Below are positions 47,346 to 56,106 of a DNA stretch of 64,000 nt, piece after piece. How positions within the stretch are numbered: position 1 is the first letter of the stretch; each line of letters opens with the position of its first letter. The notes below the pieces were generated by a model. That model did no database searches and was not told where the DNA came from. It saw only the letters and a program-made list of their open reading frames with translations. This DNA is from Bifidobacterium anseris (GTDB lineage Bacteria > Actinomycetota > Actinomycetes > Actinomycetales > Bifidobacteriaceae): positions 32,460 through 96,459 of the forward strand of contig NZ_NMYC01000006.1 of the NCBI RefSeq assembly GCF_002860345.1, given 5' to 3'. The position numbers and the translations under genes were made by a program.

Positions 47346-48080
47346 TCAGATCGCGAACAGCACGTTGAACAGCCAGCAGCCGAGCATGCCGCCGAGGATC
47401 GGCGCGACGACCGGAATCCACGCTTCGTTCCAACGCGACGAACCCTTGTGCGGGATCGGCAGGATCTGGTGGAGCAGACGCGGCATCAGATCGCGGGCCG
47501 GGTTGAGGCCAGGGCCGGTCGGGCCGCCGAGCGAGCAGACGAGGCCCCAGACGATGAAGCCGACGACGATCGAAGCGGCCGCGTAGTTCGTCTTGCCCCA
47601 CTGCAGCTCGAGGCAGCACAGCGCGCCGAGAACGAGGATCATCGTGCCGACGAACTCGTTGATGAAATAGTTACGACGCGTCGCGTAGGCGTCGGTCGTA
47701 CAGAAGGTGCCGAGGATCGCTTCGGCGCTCTCGGTCTCCTTGTAGTGCGGGTAGTAGCAGATGTAGACGATGAGCTGGCCGACGGCGGCACCGAGGATCT
47801 GCGCGCAGATGTACGGCAGGACCTGGCTCCACGGGAACATGCCGTTGACGGCCTGCGCAAGCGTCATCGCCGGGTTGATGTGCGCGCCGGAGACGCCACC
47901 GAACATGAGCACCGGGAACATGACGCCGAAACCGTAGCCCATCGCGATGTTGAGCCAGCCCGCGTTGTGTCCCTTCGTGTTCTTCAGCTCGACGTTGGCC
48001 ACAGCGCCGTTGCCGAAGATCATGAGCACGGCGGTTCCGACGAATTCGGCCGCCAACTTGGTGAACAATGAGTATTCCAC
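47346..48080 (-). CDS. Aquaglyceroporin (MIP family, glycerol facilitator type)
   Basis: The 244-residue channel has six membrane helices and the two NPA half-helices: GAHINPAMTLAQ and GPGLNPARDLMPRL. The Asp after NPAR is typical of glycerol-conducting members. The extracellular loop around TFCTTDAYATRRN and C-terminal HKGSSRWNEAWIPVVAP match GlpF-like proteins. GTG at 48080 (VEYSLFTKL) is chosen because AAGGAAA lies upstream and the longer frame has no matching sequence. No glycerol kinase is adjacent. Confidence 0.92.
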   Translation of the reverse strand: MEYSLFTKLAAEFVGTAVLMIFGNGAVANVELKNTKGHNAGWLNIAMGYGFGVMFPVLMFGGVSGAHINPAMTLAQAVNGMFPWSQVLPYICAQILGAAVGQLIVYICYYPHYKETESAEAILGTFCTTDAYATRRNYFINEFVGTMILVLGALCCLELQWGKTNYAAASIVVGFIVWGLVCSLGGPTGPGLNPARDLMPRLLHQILPIPHKGSSRWNEAWIPVVAPILGGMLGCWLFNVLFAI

Positions 48081-48399
48081 GAGGAATTTCCTTATTTCTG
48101 TTTTCTCTACTCTCGATCGATCTCGCGGCCTCCCGAGGACGCAGCGAGCTAGTTCAGCGTACGCCGAGGCGTCCCCCGACAAACGCCGCCCGTCCATACC
48201 GTGAGCCGCCGATAGACCCTCTCCCGCCGCAAACGTTAGCACCCTCTGCCTGCAACATCGTCTCCCGCGCACCACATCACCCGCAATCGTTCGCACACCC
48301 CGCCATACCATTCGACGCTCTCATATTTCCCATCCAAGACACACGCGCACGTCTCTGCCGTACCCGGTCCCTGCCGCGCACGTCGTTGTGCGCGGCCCA
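48081..48399. other. Intergenic region upstream of the aquaglyceroporin gene
   Basis: About 320 nt without a supported gene. C-rich stretches and short open frames are present but none has a ribosome site with a recognisable product. It could hold a long leader for the aquaglyceroporin mRNA. Confidence 0.4.
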
Positions 48400-48433
48400 T
48401 AAAAAAACTCGCCGGGTCGCATGCCCGCGAGCT
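48400..48433 (-). terminator. Strong terminator reading on the minus strand
   Basis: On the minus strand CTCGCGGG pairs with CCCGGCGAG around a seven-base loop, with one bulge, and is followed by TTTTTTT (48401-48407). It ends transcription from the small-ORF region, or attenuates a leader that runs toward the aquaglyceroporin gene. Confidence 0.75.
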
Positions 48434-48509
48434 TCATACTGGCCGCCGATACGACCATCCTTCTGTTATCGGCTAGATGCTATCTGTCGTTTTCGATCGA
48501 CCTGTCATC

Positions 48510-48617
48510 TCATTCGCCGTACTGCTGTTCCATGACGGCGACCGTCGATTCATCATCGACCTGTGTCATGAGCCTGTCGAGGGCCGCGAAGGTCGATTCC
48601 CATTGATGCTGCTGCAT
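48510..48617 (-). CDS. Candidate 35-residue small protein
   Basis: I do not recognise it. The product begins MQQHQWESTFAALDRLMTQ and ends VMEQQYGE; it is acidic and helical by composition. Support comes from a perfect AAAGGAGGAAG site six nt before the ATG and from the T7 terminator about 80 nt after the stop. It could be a leader peptide, a toxin/antitoxin-like fragment or the remnant of a longer gene; the upstream DNA has a near-duplicate of GAAGACTGGATCA. Confidence 0.45.
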   Translation of the reverse strand: MQQHQWESTFAALDRLMTQVDDESTVAVMEQQYGE

Positions 48618-48842
48618 CGTGCACTTCCTCCTTTCGTTGCTGCACCGCTGCGCCACCATGCCTTCAGCATGTCTGCCTTCGACCTGATCCAGTCTTCGAG
48701 ACATGATCCAGTCTTCGGCAGTGCGTCGTCGCAGTGATTGATGTGGTTCCCTTTCATCGTATGCGTCGCGCCCAACCAAGCTTCGCTCACAGCAATGCGC
48801 CCAGTCCGCCCCTCCTGCCTCACCCAACCGCCTGCCAACGCC
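48618..48842. other. Region between the small ORF and the insertion sequence
   Basis: About 225 nt. It contains the direct repeat GAAGACTGGATCA (minus-strand reading) twice near 48690-48715 and partial open frames but no gene I can support. The IS was inserted at its far end. Confidence 0.4.
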
Positions 48843-50191
48843 GTGTTAAAGGACAAAATGTGGGTCTTATGAGTGGCGTCGGGCCTTCCGGTGGTTGGCG
48901 TGTCGTGGTGTGATTAGGGTTTCCGGGCCTAATCGGCGGTCCGGTTTGACATCGTGGTGTTTCCTGCTACTGCTGGTGCATGGTCAGGAGAAAGTCAGCG
49001 AGGGCGCGGCTGTGCCCGATATGCAACCAGCCGATGCGCAAAAAGGGGTTCACCTCCGCCGGACGCCAACGATGGAAATGCGACGCGTGCAATTCGAGCA
49101 CGACCGTGCGCCGCGAGGACCGCACCCGGCTTATGCAGTTCCACGCGTTCCTCGACTGGGTGAGCGGAAGACTCACCGCCGCCCAGGCCGGCGAACGCCT
49201 CGGCGTCAGCGCGCGCACGTTCCACCGCGCCACGGCTTGGTGCTGGAACGTACGGCCCGGGATCCGGCCCGACGGCGTCGTGCACCGGTTCGTGCAGGCC
49301 GACGGCACCTTCACGCAGCACGGCTGGGGCATGCTCATCGCCATCGACGAGCGCGGCCGGGTCATCGCATGGCAGTGGTGCGGCCACGAGAACCGGCACG
49401 CCTACCGACGGCTGTTCTCCCGTATCGCACCGCCCGACCTGCTGGTATGCGACGGCAACGCGGCATGCGGATCGGCCGCCGCCACGGCATGGCCCGGCAC
49501 ACCCATCCAGCGGTGCATGGTCCACGTCATACGCGACACGAAGCGCGACCTGACCGGCCGGCCCCGCACCCCGGCCGGACGCGAACTGCTCGCGCTGGCG
49601 CGCAGACTCGGACGCATTCACGACCGACGCGCGGCGACCAGATGGCAGACAGACCTCAACGACTGGCATGCCACGCACGGCGACTTCATCAAGCAACGCA
49701 CGATGGCCTCCAGCGACCCCACCAACCCCAAGGCCCTGGCCGGGCGCCGCTGGTGGTGGAAGCACGAACGCCTGCGCCGCGCCTACTTCCGTCTGGCCCG
49801 ACTGCTCGCCCGGGGCGAGCTCTTCGCCGCCCTGACGATCGACGAATCCCTGCCCACGACCACCAACATGCTCGAAGGGGGCGTCAACGCCGACATCAAA
49901 CGCGTCCTCGACGCGCACCGCGGCCTGAACGAGGAGCACATGCGCCGATGCTGCGAATGGGTCGCCTACCTCAAAAGCGACAGGCCCGACCCCGACCGGT
50001 TCGTCACACCCGACGCCTGGAAACCGACGCGCAGGATGACCACCACACCGGGGCCGAAGGAGGGATCCCTCACCGACGTGCAACGCCCCGCACCCGGCGT
50101 GGACGCATACGAAAGCGGATTCGGCATCAGAACAGGCTGGGCCGGACGAACATGACACACCCCATTAGACCCACATTTTGTCCTTTAACCC
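48843..50191 (+). mobile_element. Intact IS256-type (IS1249-like) insertion sequence
   Basis: Terminal inverted repeats read GTGTTAAAGGACAAAATG on the left and GGGTTAAAGGACAAAATG on the right, matching over about 25 nt with two differences. An 8-bp direct repeat CCAACGCC flanks the element (48835-48842 and 50192-50199), the length expected for this family. The element is about 1349 bp with one full transposase, so it is probably a recent and possibly active insertion. Confidence 0.92.
48980..50155 (+). CDS. IS256-family (IS1249-type) transposase
   Basis: The 391-residue DDE transposase begins with a zinc ribbon (Cys12, Cys15, Cys34, Cys37) and a helix-turn-helix region (AAQAGERLGVSARTFHRA). 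The catalytic triad is read as Asp108 (VQADGTF), Asp158 (LLVCDGN) and Glu299 (NMLEGG). The C-terminal end lies just inside the right inverted repeat. No frameshift or stop interrupts it. ATG at 48980 has a weak upstream site, as often in IS elements. Confidence 0.92.
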   Translation: MVRRKSARARLCPICNQPMRKKGFTSAGRQRWKCDACNSSTTVRREDRTRLMQFHAFLDWVSGRLTAAQAGERLGVSARTFHRATAWCWNVRPGIRPDGVVHRFVQADGTFTQHGWGMLIAIDERGRVIAWQWCGHENRHAYRRLFSRIAPPDLLVCDGNAACGSAAATAWPGTPIQRCMVHVIRDTKRDLTGRPRTPAGRELLALARRLGRIHDRRAATRWQTDLNDWHATHGDFIKQRTMASSDPTNPKALAGRRWWWKHERLRRAYFRLARLLARGELFAALTIDESLPTTTNMLEGGVNADIKRVLDAHRGLNEEHMRRCCEWVAYLKSDRPDPDRFVTPDAWKPTRRMTTTPGPKEGSLTDVQRPAPGVDAYESGFGIRTGWAGRT

Positions 50192-50245
50192 CCAACGCCG
50201 CCTCTTCACGCCAGCCGGCCGCACCCACATCCCCGGCGCGAAACG

Positions 50246-50282
50246 AAGAAGGCCTCGGTCGCCGTGCGACCGAGGCCTTCGT
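50246..50282 (-). terminator. Terminator of tRNA-Lys
   Basis: GAAGGCCTCGGTCGC pairs with GCGACCGAGGCCTTC around a three-base loop, followed on the minus strand by TTCGTTT. It lies directly after the tRNA. Confidence 0.8.
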
Positions 50283-50285
50283 TTG

Positions 50286-50359
50286 TGCCCCCTCAGGGAT
50301 TCGAACCCTGGACACGCTGATTAAGAGTCAGCTGCTCTAACCAACTGAGCTAAAGGGGC
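50286..50359 (-). tRNA. tRNA-Lys (anticodon CTT)
   Basis: The minus strand folds into a full cloverleaf: acceptor GCCCCTT, D arm with AGCTCAGTTGGTTAGAGC, anticodon loop CTCTTAA with CTT, and T arm CAGGG-TTCGAAT-CCCTG. The discriminator base is A and no CCA is encoded. Confidence 0.96.
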
Positions 50360-50626
50360 GTTGGTTCGTGAACCGAGAGATAAATATACTCGGATTCTCC
50401 CCCACCGCAACCCCCGGCGTGTCGCGCCTCAAAAACCCTGATTTTCCAACGTTTCAGCAAAAACCCAAAACAACCTCCACCACCCCTCTCATACCTCCCT
50501 CATCCTCTCTCCTCATCCACATCTTCACAATTCCTTCACATTTACCTCCCTTCTTACCTTGCCCTCCCCACCCCGAGCACTGCGTCACCCCCTACGCAAC
50601 CCGACGTCATCAACAAACAAACACGC

Positions 50627-50682
50627 AACGTGCACGTCACCACAAAGCCACAGCAGCATAGAAACGTGCACGTCACTACAAA
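50627..50682. repeat. Two direct copies of a 20-bp unit containing an ACGTGCACGT palindrome
   Basis: The unit AACGTGCACGTCAC(C/T)ACAAA occurs at 50627-50646 and 50663-50682, 36 nt apart. Each copy holds the 10-bp perfect palindrome ACGTGCACGT, so a dimeric regulator site is possible. The region is AT- and C-rich and lacks genes. Confidence 0.6.
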
Positions 50683-50685
50683 ATT

Positions 50686-50748
50686 GCGAAAGGCGGCGCG
50701 CAGACGACGAATAACATTTCCCTTCGTCGTCTGCGCGCCACCTTTCGC
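50686..50748. repeat. Long inverted repeat, arms of 26 bp
   Basis: The left arm (50686-50711) starts GCGAAAGGCGGCGCGCAGAC and pairs with the right arm (50723-50748) with two mismatches around an 11-nt loop. No T-run follows on either strand, so it is more than a simple terminator or an unusual one. Confidence 0.65.
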
Positions 50749-50824
50749 CTAACCGCAGCCACAGCCGCAGCCGCAGCAGAATACTCAAGCACACTCAAGT
50801 ACACAGAAAGCACACAAAAAGCCC

Positions 50825-50842
50825 GCTTAAGCATGCTCAAGC
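50825..50842. promoter_or_regulatory. 18-bp near-perfect palindrome
   Basis: GCTTAAGCATGCTCAAGC is symmetric around GCATGC except for one pair. It lies just past the end of the 433-residue zinc-ribbon gene and may be an operator or a cruciform site. Confidence 0.45.
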
Positions 50843-50862
50843 AAGCACGCAGTCACAAACCC

Positions 50863-52164
50863 CTACTGCAGATCCACCGCTACGCAGTCCTGAGCCGCAT
50901 ATCCGTTTGCCGAACACCACTCCGTGGCATCCTCTGCCCGTGAGAATGTTTCGCCGGAGAGGATGACGTAGTAGTCGGCTGCGTGGCCGTGTTTGGTGTA
51001 GTTGTAGTAGTCGGCGGCCCAGATGAGGATCGCATTGGGGTGTTTGTAGTGCAGTTTGAGGAATTGTTCGTAGATGTCGGTGTACTTCCACGCTTTGCCG
51101 TCGATGTTCATGTTGTATTTTTTGCTGGACAGCTGTGTGGTGTAGTCGGAGTAGAACGGCGAGGTCAGTGATGAGTCGTCGTTGAGTTGCCGTTTGAGGG
51201 CGAGTTGTGCGTAGCGTTCGTTATCGGCAGTGTCGATGGATGCGCCGCCGCGCGCGTCGGCGACGTCTGCGGATGCATTGCCTTCGCCTTTTTGTCCGGT
51301 TTGCCAGATGACTTTGGCGTTCGTCGGTGAGGTGATTTCGTCGGCCGGCTGCCAGTGTTGCCGTGAGTTGAAGGCGATTTGTGTGGTTGCTTCGCCGTCT
51401 TGGAAGGTGATGGGTTTTTTGGTGAAGTCGTAGACGGCTGCGGCGATGACGTCGCCGTCGTCGTTTTTGACGGTGATTTTGATGTTGGGTTCGGCGTAGG
51501 TGCCGTTGTCGCATGATTTGGCACTGAGTGCGAGTGTGGCGATGAGTGAGTTGCCGTTGACGCTGAGGTCGTCGACGTCGACGTCTGGTGTCGCCGTGCA
51601 CTTTGCGTCTTTCTTCTTGTCTTTGTCGTCTTTGTCATTGCCGTCGACGTCGCCTGACGAAGCGTCGTCCGTCGTCTGCTGTTGCGTCGTCGGCTGCGTG
51701 GAGGCGTCGTCGTTTGTGCGGGTCGACTGCCAGATCCAGAAGCCGATTGCTGCAATCATGATGACGACGAGCACGATGAGCGTGATGATGAGTCCGCGGT
51801 TTGATTTCGGCTTTTTGCCACCGTTATCGCCCGGAGTCGGCGGCGTCATCGGCGGTGGCACGGCGGCCGCAGGAGGCACAGTAGCTGCCGGCGGCACGCT
51901 CGACGCCGCAGGAGGGGCGACCGGAGCCGTCGGTGTCGGTCCGAGGACCGTTTCCTCGTACATCGATGCGTCGTAGGATGGCGCGGGTGGTATGACGCTC
52001 GTTTCCGCCGCTGCGGACGGCGCGGCCGGCGCCGGTGGCGACACGGCGACTCCGGCGACGCGTGTCGTATCGGGCATCGGCGCCGTCTGCTGCAGTCGTG
52101 TGCCGCAGTTCCAGCAGAAGCCCTCCCCCTCTTCGACCTGTGCATGGCATTGTGGACATTGCAT
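50863..52164 (-). CDS. Zinc-ribbon, single-pass membrane protein with extracellular domain
   Basis: The 433-residue protein starts with a zinc ribbon (CPQCHAQVEEGEGFCWNCG, two CxxC pairs), followed by a Pro/Ala-rich linker (about 40-115), one membrane helix (about 123-146) and an extracellular part that is Asp/Lys-rich and then folded (about 190-433) with Cys pairs. The arrangement is that of Gram-positive cytoplasmic zinc-ribbon/outside-sensor proteins of unknown role. GGAAGGGAAG precedes the ATG. The divergent neighbour has the same N-terminal plan. Confidence 0.75.
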   Translation of the reverse strand: MQCPQCHAQVEEGEGFCWNCGTRLQQTAPMPDTTRVAGVAVSPPAPAAPSAAAETSVIPPAPSYDASMYEETVLGPTPTAPVAPPAASSVPPAATVPPAAAVPPPMTPPTPGDNGGKKPKSNRGLIITLIVLVVIMIAAIGFWIWQSTRTNDDASTQPTTQQQTTDDASSGDVDGNDKDDKDKKKDAKCTATPDVDVDDLSVNGNSLIATLALSAKSCDNGTYAEPNIKITVKNDDGDVIAAAVYDFTKKPITFQDGEATTQIAFNSRQHWQPADEITSPTNAKVIWQTGQKGEGNASADVADARGGASIDTADNERYAQLALKRQLNDDSSLTSPFYSDYTTQLSSKKYNMNIDGKAWKYTDIYEQFLKLHYKHPNAILIWAADYYNYTKHGHAADYYVILSGETFSRAEDATEWCSANGYAAQDCVAVDLQ

Positions 52165-52341
52165 CGTCGGTCACTTCCCTTCCTCGTCGCCGATTTGTGC
52201 ATCCAATCAGCGATTGCCCCGTTCTTATGGCATCCGCTCATGCAGGGCCGCCTCCGGCCCCATCCTCCCAATATATATGCATATATGCACCTTGCTATAC
52301 GCCGTGCGTCCGACCGCCGGCGGCGGCACGACCCTCTGGGA

Positions 52342-52347
52342 TACAAT
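52342..52347 (+). promoter_or_regulatory. Candidate -10 element of the 928-residue zinc-ribbon gene
   Basis: TACAAT lies 50 nt before the ATG and about 40 nt before the GAGAAGGAG ribosome site. Upstream at about 52270-52285 there is an ATATATGCATATAT palindrome in the shared divergent region. Confidence 0.45.
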
Positions 52348-52396
52348 CGGCACTAGGGGGATCGCCCCACCGACTGAGGAGAGAAGGAGCTTCCAG

Positions 52397-55183
52397 ATGT
52401 ATTGTCCACATTGTGGCGCAGCCGTCCCGGCTGGCTCACAGTTCTGCCCGTCGTGCGGGATGCCGGTGCATCAGCAGACGCAGCCTGCCGTTCCGCCGCA
52501 GCCTGCAGCCCCGGCCGCACCGACCGGCTATCAGCCGACGACGATGCTGCCACCGTACGCCGCCGTACCGGCACCGCAGCCGGCCTCGGCAGCACCCGCA
52601 GCACCCGCACCTGCAATGCCAGCAGCACCGTCCGCTCCAGCACCACCGGGCGCACCGACCGTCCCGCCCGTTCCAGGAGTTCCAATGGCCGCAGCTCCGC
52701 AGCCGGCTACGCCGAAGGCTCCGGTGCAGGTCACGCCGCAGCAGCTCGCCGCCTTCGGCACTTCCACCGGCGTCGGACTCGGCGCCGCGATCGTCATGGC
52801 GTTGTTCGGCTTGCTCATCTCGTGGAGCTCGCTGCAGAACGTCATCGATTCCTCCGGCATGAACGAGCCGCTGACCAATCTCAACTTCTTCCACCGTCTG
52901 GGCGTCTATCTCGCGCTCGGCAACTCCGGTTCAATCACGGCGAACATCGGTTCCGACGGCGGTCTGGTGGGTTCCTTCTCCATCACGACGCCGTTGTCGT
53001 GGATCGGCTATGCGTTCGCCATCAGCTGCGCGTTCGGCGCGTTCCTGATGGCGCGCAAGGCGGCGATCCGCTTCCGTTGGGTCGGTGTCCTCAGCTCCTT
53101 CGCCGTCGGCATCGTCTCCGGCCTTGTCATGCTGCTGCTCACGGCGATCATGCGCTACTCCTATAGCGAGGATTCGAATTACATCACGCTATCCGGCGCG
53201 ACGTTCCGCACCTTCGCGCTTGTGTTCATCCTCGCGACGCTCGGCGCGCTCATCGGCTATTTCCTCGCCGATACGACCGCCGACGAGTCGAACGTCTTCA
53301 CTGCCGCGTGGACGTGGGCGCATCGCGTCCGCGGCTTCCGCCGCACCGTCGTCGAATCGGCGGCCTGCTACGTCGCCGTGTCGACCGTCGTCGCGCTCAT
53401 CATCATGATCGTCACGACGACGAAGCTGAGCTCGCAGGGCGGCAACGTGTCCGCGCTGTGGGCGTTCCTTCCGGTCGTGCTGCCTGCGCTGAGCGCATGG
53501 AACATCGTCATCGGCTCCTTCGGCGCCATCGAATTCGCGTCGACCGGTACCAACACGATTTCGATTTCGCTGTTCAGCTCCGATATGACGGCCGGATTCG
53601 ACTACATGTGGGCGCTGTGGTTGATATTCGTCCTTTATCTGCTGTGCGGCTTCTATGTCGCGCTGCGCGCCGCCGCACGCAACGCCTATGACCCGTATTA
53701 CGCCGATTGGCGGTTCTGCTGGCAGGCGCCGTTATTCTGGCTGGCCTTCTGGCTCATCACGCCGTATCTGTTCATGGGGGTGCTCACCGGCGCCAGCGGC
53801 GTCGGCACCTCGGCCGGCATGTCGTATCAGATCGTGCCGGCGCTGTGGTTCTGCTTGATCGCGGCGCTGTGGTCCTTCATCATCGAGGTCGTCTCCCGTC
53901 TGCTCGGACCGACCGTCATCCAGTCGCTGCCCGGCATCTGGCCGATTCTCGTCGGCGGCACCGTGCGTCCAGGTCTGCGTTCGACGCGCCATGACGCGAA
54001 CGAGGTCGTCGTCAGCGAATCGATGACGATGGCGACGCCGGCCGGTGTCGCAAGCGCGACCGAGACCTTCGCCGTCCCCGCGCCCACCGTGCCGACTCCT
54101 GGCATGATGCCGACGTCAGCGGTGCCGACCCCGGGCATCGCTCCCGCTGTGCCAGGCGCACCGGCCGCCGCGGCGACGCGCAAGCCGATGTCGCCGAAGA
54201 CGAAGATGTGGCTCATCATCGGCGGTGTCGTCGTCGGTCTCATCATCGTGCTGTCAATCGTCCTCTCGGCGCTCAATTCGTCGACCTTCAGCGCATCGGC
54301 CACAGCGAAGCAGTACATCGCGGCGATCGAATCGGGCGACTTCAACCGTGCGAACAGCATCGCCAAGCCGCAGGTCAAGAACGATCAGATGAAACTGCTG
54401 TCCAACAACGCCGCGCCGAAGGACGGCCGCATCTCGAACGCACAGGTCATCAAGGAGAAGGCGAACGGCAATTCGAAGATCGTTACCGTCTCGTACACGC
54501 TCGACGGCAAGGAGGTCACCCATGACCTCAAGATGATCAAGCGTGGCAGCAAGGCGGTGTTCTTCACCGACTGGGGCGTCGCCGAGCCGATGACGACGAC
54601 GATCAACGTCACGAAGCCGGAGGCGATTTCGGCGCTCGACGTCAACGGCGTCGAGGTCACCGAGAAGAACGCGAAGGACGCCGACGACAACGCGTGGTCG
54701 TTCACCGTGTATCCGGGCACCTACAGCGTGTCGGCTGGCAAGTCGAAGTATCTGACGTCGAAGGCCGCGCAGATCATCGCGAGCGGCGACGAATCGACGA
54801 ATTCGTACGCGTCGATCTCGGTGGAGGCGACGGACGCGCTGAGCGACGCGATCCAACAGAAGGTGGACGAGAAGCTCGACGCCTGCGAGAAATCGACCGA
54901 TTTCGATCCGAAGGGCTGCCCGTTCAGCGTGTACACCTACGGCGACACGAAGAACGTGCGCAACTTCACATGGTCGATCAGCGACTATCCGGAAGTGGAG
55001 GTGGACACCGACTACGGCACGTTCCAGACCGATTACGGCACCGAAGTCAAGTACACCTACGAGCACAAGGATTCGGACGGCTGGGAGCCGGAGGATGGCG
55101 ATACGACGATGTCGTCGATGTCCGGCACCTTCAGCGTGGACGGCGACAAGCTCACGATCGAGATCAGCGACAGCGACGACTGA
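52397..55183 (+). CDS. Large zinc-ribbon multi-pass membrane protein with TcaA/YvbJ-like C-terminal part
   Basis: The 928-residue protein opens with a zinc ribbon (MYCPHCGAAVPAGSQFCPSC), a Pro/Ala linker (to about 115), then some eight membrane helices (about 125-510), a second Pro-rich linker, one more helix (MWLIIGGVVVGLIIVLSIVL) and an extracellular region. The first extracellular part (KQYIAAIESGDFNRANSIA and following) resembles the NTF2-like modules of TcaA/YvbJ proteins; the last part is an Asp-rich beta region. GAGAAGGAG precedes the ATG. Function unknown; stress or cell-envelope sensing is only inferred. Confidence 0.75.
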   Translation: MYCPHCGAAVPAGSQFCPSCGMPVHQQTQPAVPPQPAAPAAPTGYQPTTMLPPYAAVPAPQPASAAPAAPAPAMPAAPSAPAPPGAPTVPPVPGVPMAAAPQPATPKAPVQVTPQQLAAFGTSTGVGLGAAIVMALFGLLISWSSLQNVIDSSGMNEPLTNLNFFHRLGVYLALGNSGSITANIGSDGGLVGSFSITTPLSWIGYAFAISCAFGAFLMARKAAIRFRWVGVLSSFAVGIVSGLVMLLLTAIMRYSYSEDSNYITLSGATFRTFALVFILATLGALIGYFLADTTADESNVFTAAWTWAHRVRGFRRTVVESAACYVAVSTVVALIIMIVTTTKLSSQGGNVSALWAFLPVVLPALSAWNIVIGSFGAIEFASTGTNTISISLFSSDMTAGFDYMWALWLIFVLYLLCGFYVALRAAARNAYDPYYADWRFCWQAPLFWLAFWLITPYLFMGVLTGASGVGTSAGMSYQIVPALWFCLIAALWSFIIEVVSRLLGPTVIQSLPGIWPILVGGTVRPGLRSTRHDANEVVVSESMTMATPAGVASATETFAVPAPTVPTPGMMPTSAVPTPGIAPAVPGAPAAAATRKPMSPKTKMWLIIGGVVVGLIIVLSIVLSALNSSTFSASATAKQYIAAIESGDFNRANSIAKPQVKNDQMKLLSNNAAPKDGRISNAQVIKEKANGNSKIVTVSYTLDGKEVTHDLKMIKRGSKAVFFTDWGVAEPMTTTINVTKPEAISALDVNGVEVTEKNAKDADDNAWSFTVYPGTYSVSAGKSKYLTSKAAQIIASGDESTNSYASISVEATDALSDAIQQKVDEKLDACEKSTDFDPKGCPFSVYTYGDTKNVRNFTWSISDYPEVEVDTDYGTFQTDYGTEVKYTYEHKDSDGWEPEDGDTTMSSMSGTFSVDGDKLTIEISDSDD

Positions 55184-55215
55184 TCGTTCGCGGCTGATCG
55201 AGACAACAAGATACA

Positions 55216-55251
55216 GGAAGGCCCCGCAGCTGGTTGGCTGCGGGGCCTTCC
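55216..55251. terminator. Terminator after the large zinc-ribbon gene
   Basis: A 15-bp perfect stem (GGAAGGCCCCGCAGC with its complement) has a six-base loop. It separates that gene from the convergent ribosomal-protein operon. Confidence 0.8.
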
Positions 55252-55314
55252 CCATTGCTTAAGCTCAGACGGTTTGGGTCTGTGGTGGTCGCGCGGTGTG
55301 CGCGGCCGGCATGA

Positions 55315-55761
55315 TCACTCGGCGACGACCTTCACGAAGAAGTTCGCAGTGATCTCCGGGTGCAGGGCGACGGTGGCCGGGAATTCGCCGGTCGTCTTGA
55401 TCGACTCGACGGTGATCGCCTTCGGATCGACCGCGACCTTGTCAGCGAGCGCCTTGGCGATCTGCTCGTTCGAGATGCCGCCGAAGAGCTTGCCGGACTC
55501 GGAAACCTTCGCCGGGATCTCGACGGCGATGCCCTCGATGAGACCCTTGGCCTCGACGGCACCCTCACGGGTCGCGACGGCCTTGGCGAGGCGGGCGCGC
55601 TTCATGGCTTCGGCCTGAGCGGCGGCACCCTTCGACCAGGCGAGGGCGTAGCCCTGCGGGATCAGGTAGTTGCGGGCGTAGCCGAGCTTGACCTCGACGA
55701 TGTCGCCGGCGTGGCCCAGATTGTTGACGGACTGCTTGAGAATAACCTTGGTGGTTGCCAT
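55315..55761 (-). CDS. rplI: 50S ribosomal protein L9
   Basis: L9 binds 23S rRNA near the L1 stalk. The 148-residue protein has the N-terminal RNA-binding fold [20 protein letters not shown], the family signature [13 protein letters not shown], a connecting helix and the C-terminal domain. ATG at 55761 follows AGGAGGAG; a start two codons upstream overlaps the site. Last gene of rpsF-ssb-rpsR-rplI. Confidence 0.97.
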   Translation of the reverse strand: MATTKVILKQSVNNLGHAGDIVEVKLGYARNYLIPQGYALAWSKGAAAQAEAMKRARLAKAVATREGAVEAKGLIEGIAVEIPAKVSESGKLFGGISNEQIAKALADKVAVDPKAITVESIKTTGEFPATVALHPEITANFFVKVVAE

Positions 55762-55779
55762 CTTCAACTCCTCCTAGAA

Positions 55780-56028
55780 TCAGCGGCCGTTGGTGGCGTA
55801 CGGCAGCAGGGCCATCTCGCGGGCGTTCTTGATCGCCTTCGAGATCTCGCGCTGCTCCTGCACGGTGACGCCGGTGATGCGACGGGAACGGATCTTGCCA
55901 CGATCGGAGATGAACTTGCGCAGCAGCGCGACGTCCTTGTAATCGATCTCGGTAACCTTGGCAGCCTTGAGCGGGTTCGGCTTCTTCTTGAACGGCTTCA
56001 CCGGCGGCTGCGGCCTCTTGCGTGACAT
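55780..56028 (-). CDS. rpsR: 30S ribosomal protein S18
   Basis: S18 pairs with S6 on the platform of the 30S subunit. The 82-residue protein contains [19 protein letters not shown] and [22 protein letters not shown], the family signature. AAGGAGA precedes the ATG. No Cys ligands are present, so this is the zinc-free form. Confidence 0.97.
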   Translation of the reverse strand: MSRKRPQPPVKPFKKKPNPLKAAKVTEIDYKDVALLRKFISDRGKIRSRRITGVTVQEQREISKAIKNAREMALLPYATNGR

Positions 56029-56106
56029 CTATGGTCTCCTTACAAATGAAATGATGTGATGCTGTGGTATTGCGGATGTTGGGTTCGGCGTGCGATCCCG
56101 AAGGCT

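Noticed and set aside
48566-48757. Minus-strand frame overlapping the small ORF, starting MKGNHINHCDD
   Set aside because: It has no ribosome site and overlaps the better supported 35-residue frame; composition resembles a shadow frame.
48835-50200. 9-bp target duplication for the IS element
   Set aside because: CCAACGCCG is repeated over nine bases, but taking eight makes both inverted repeats start three bases before TTAAAGG, so the ninth base is likely chance.
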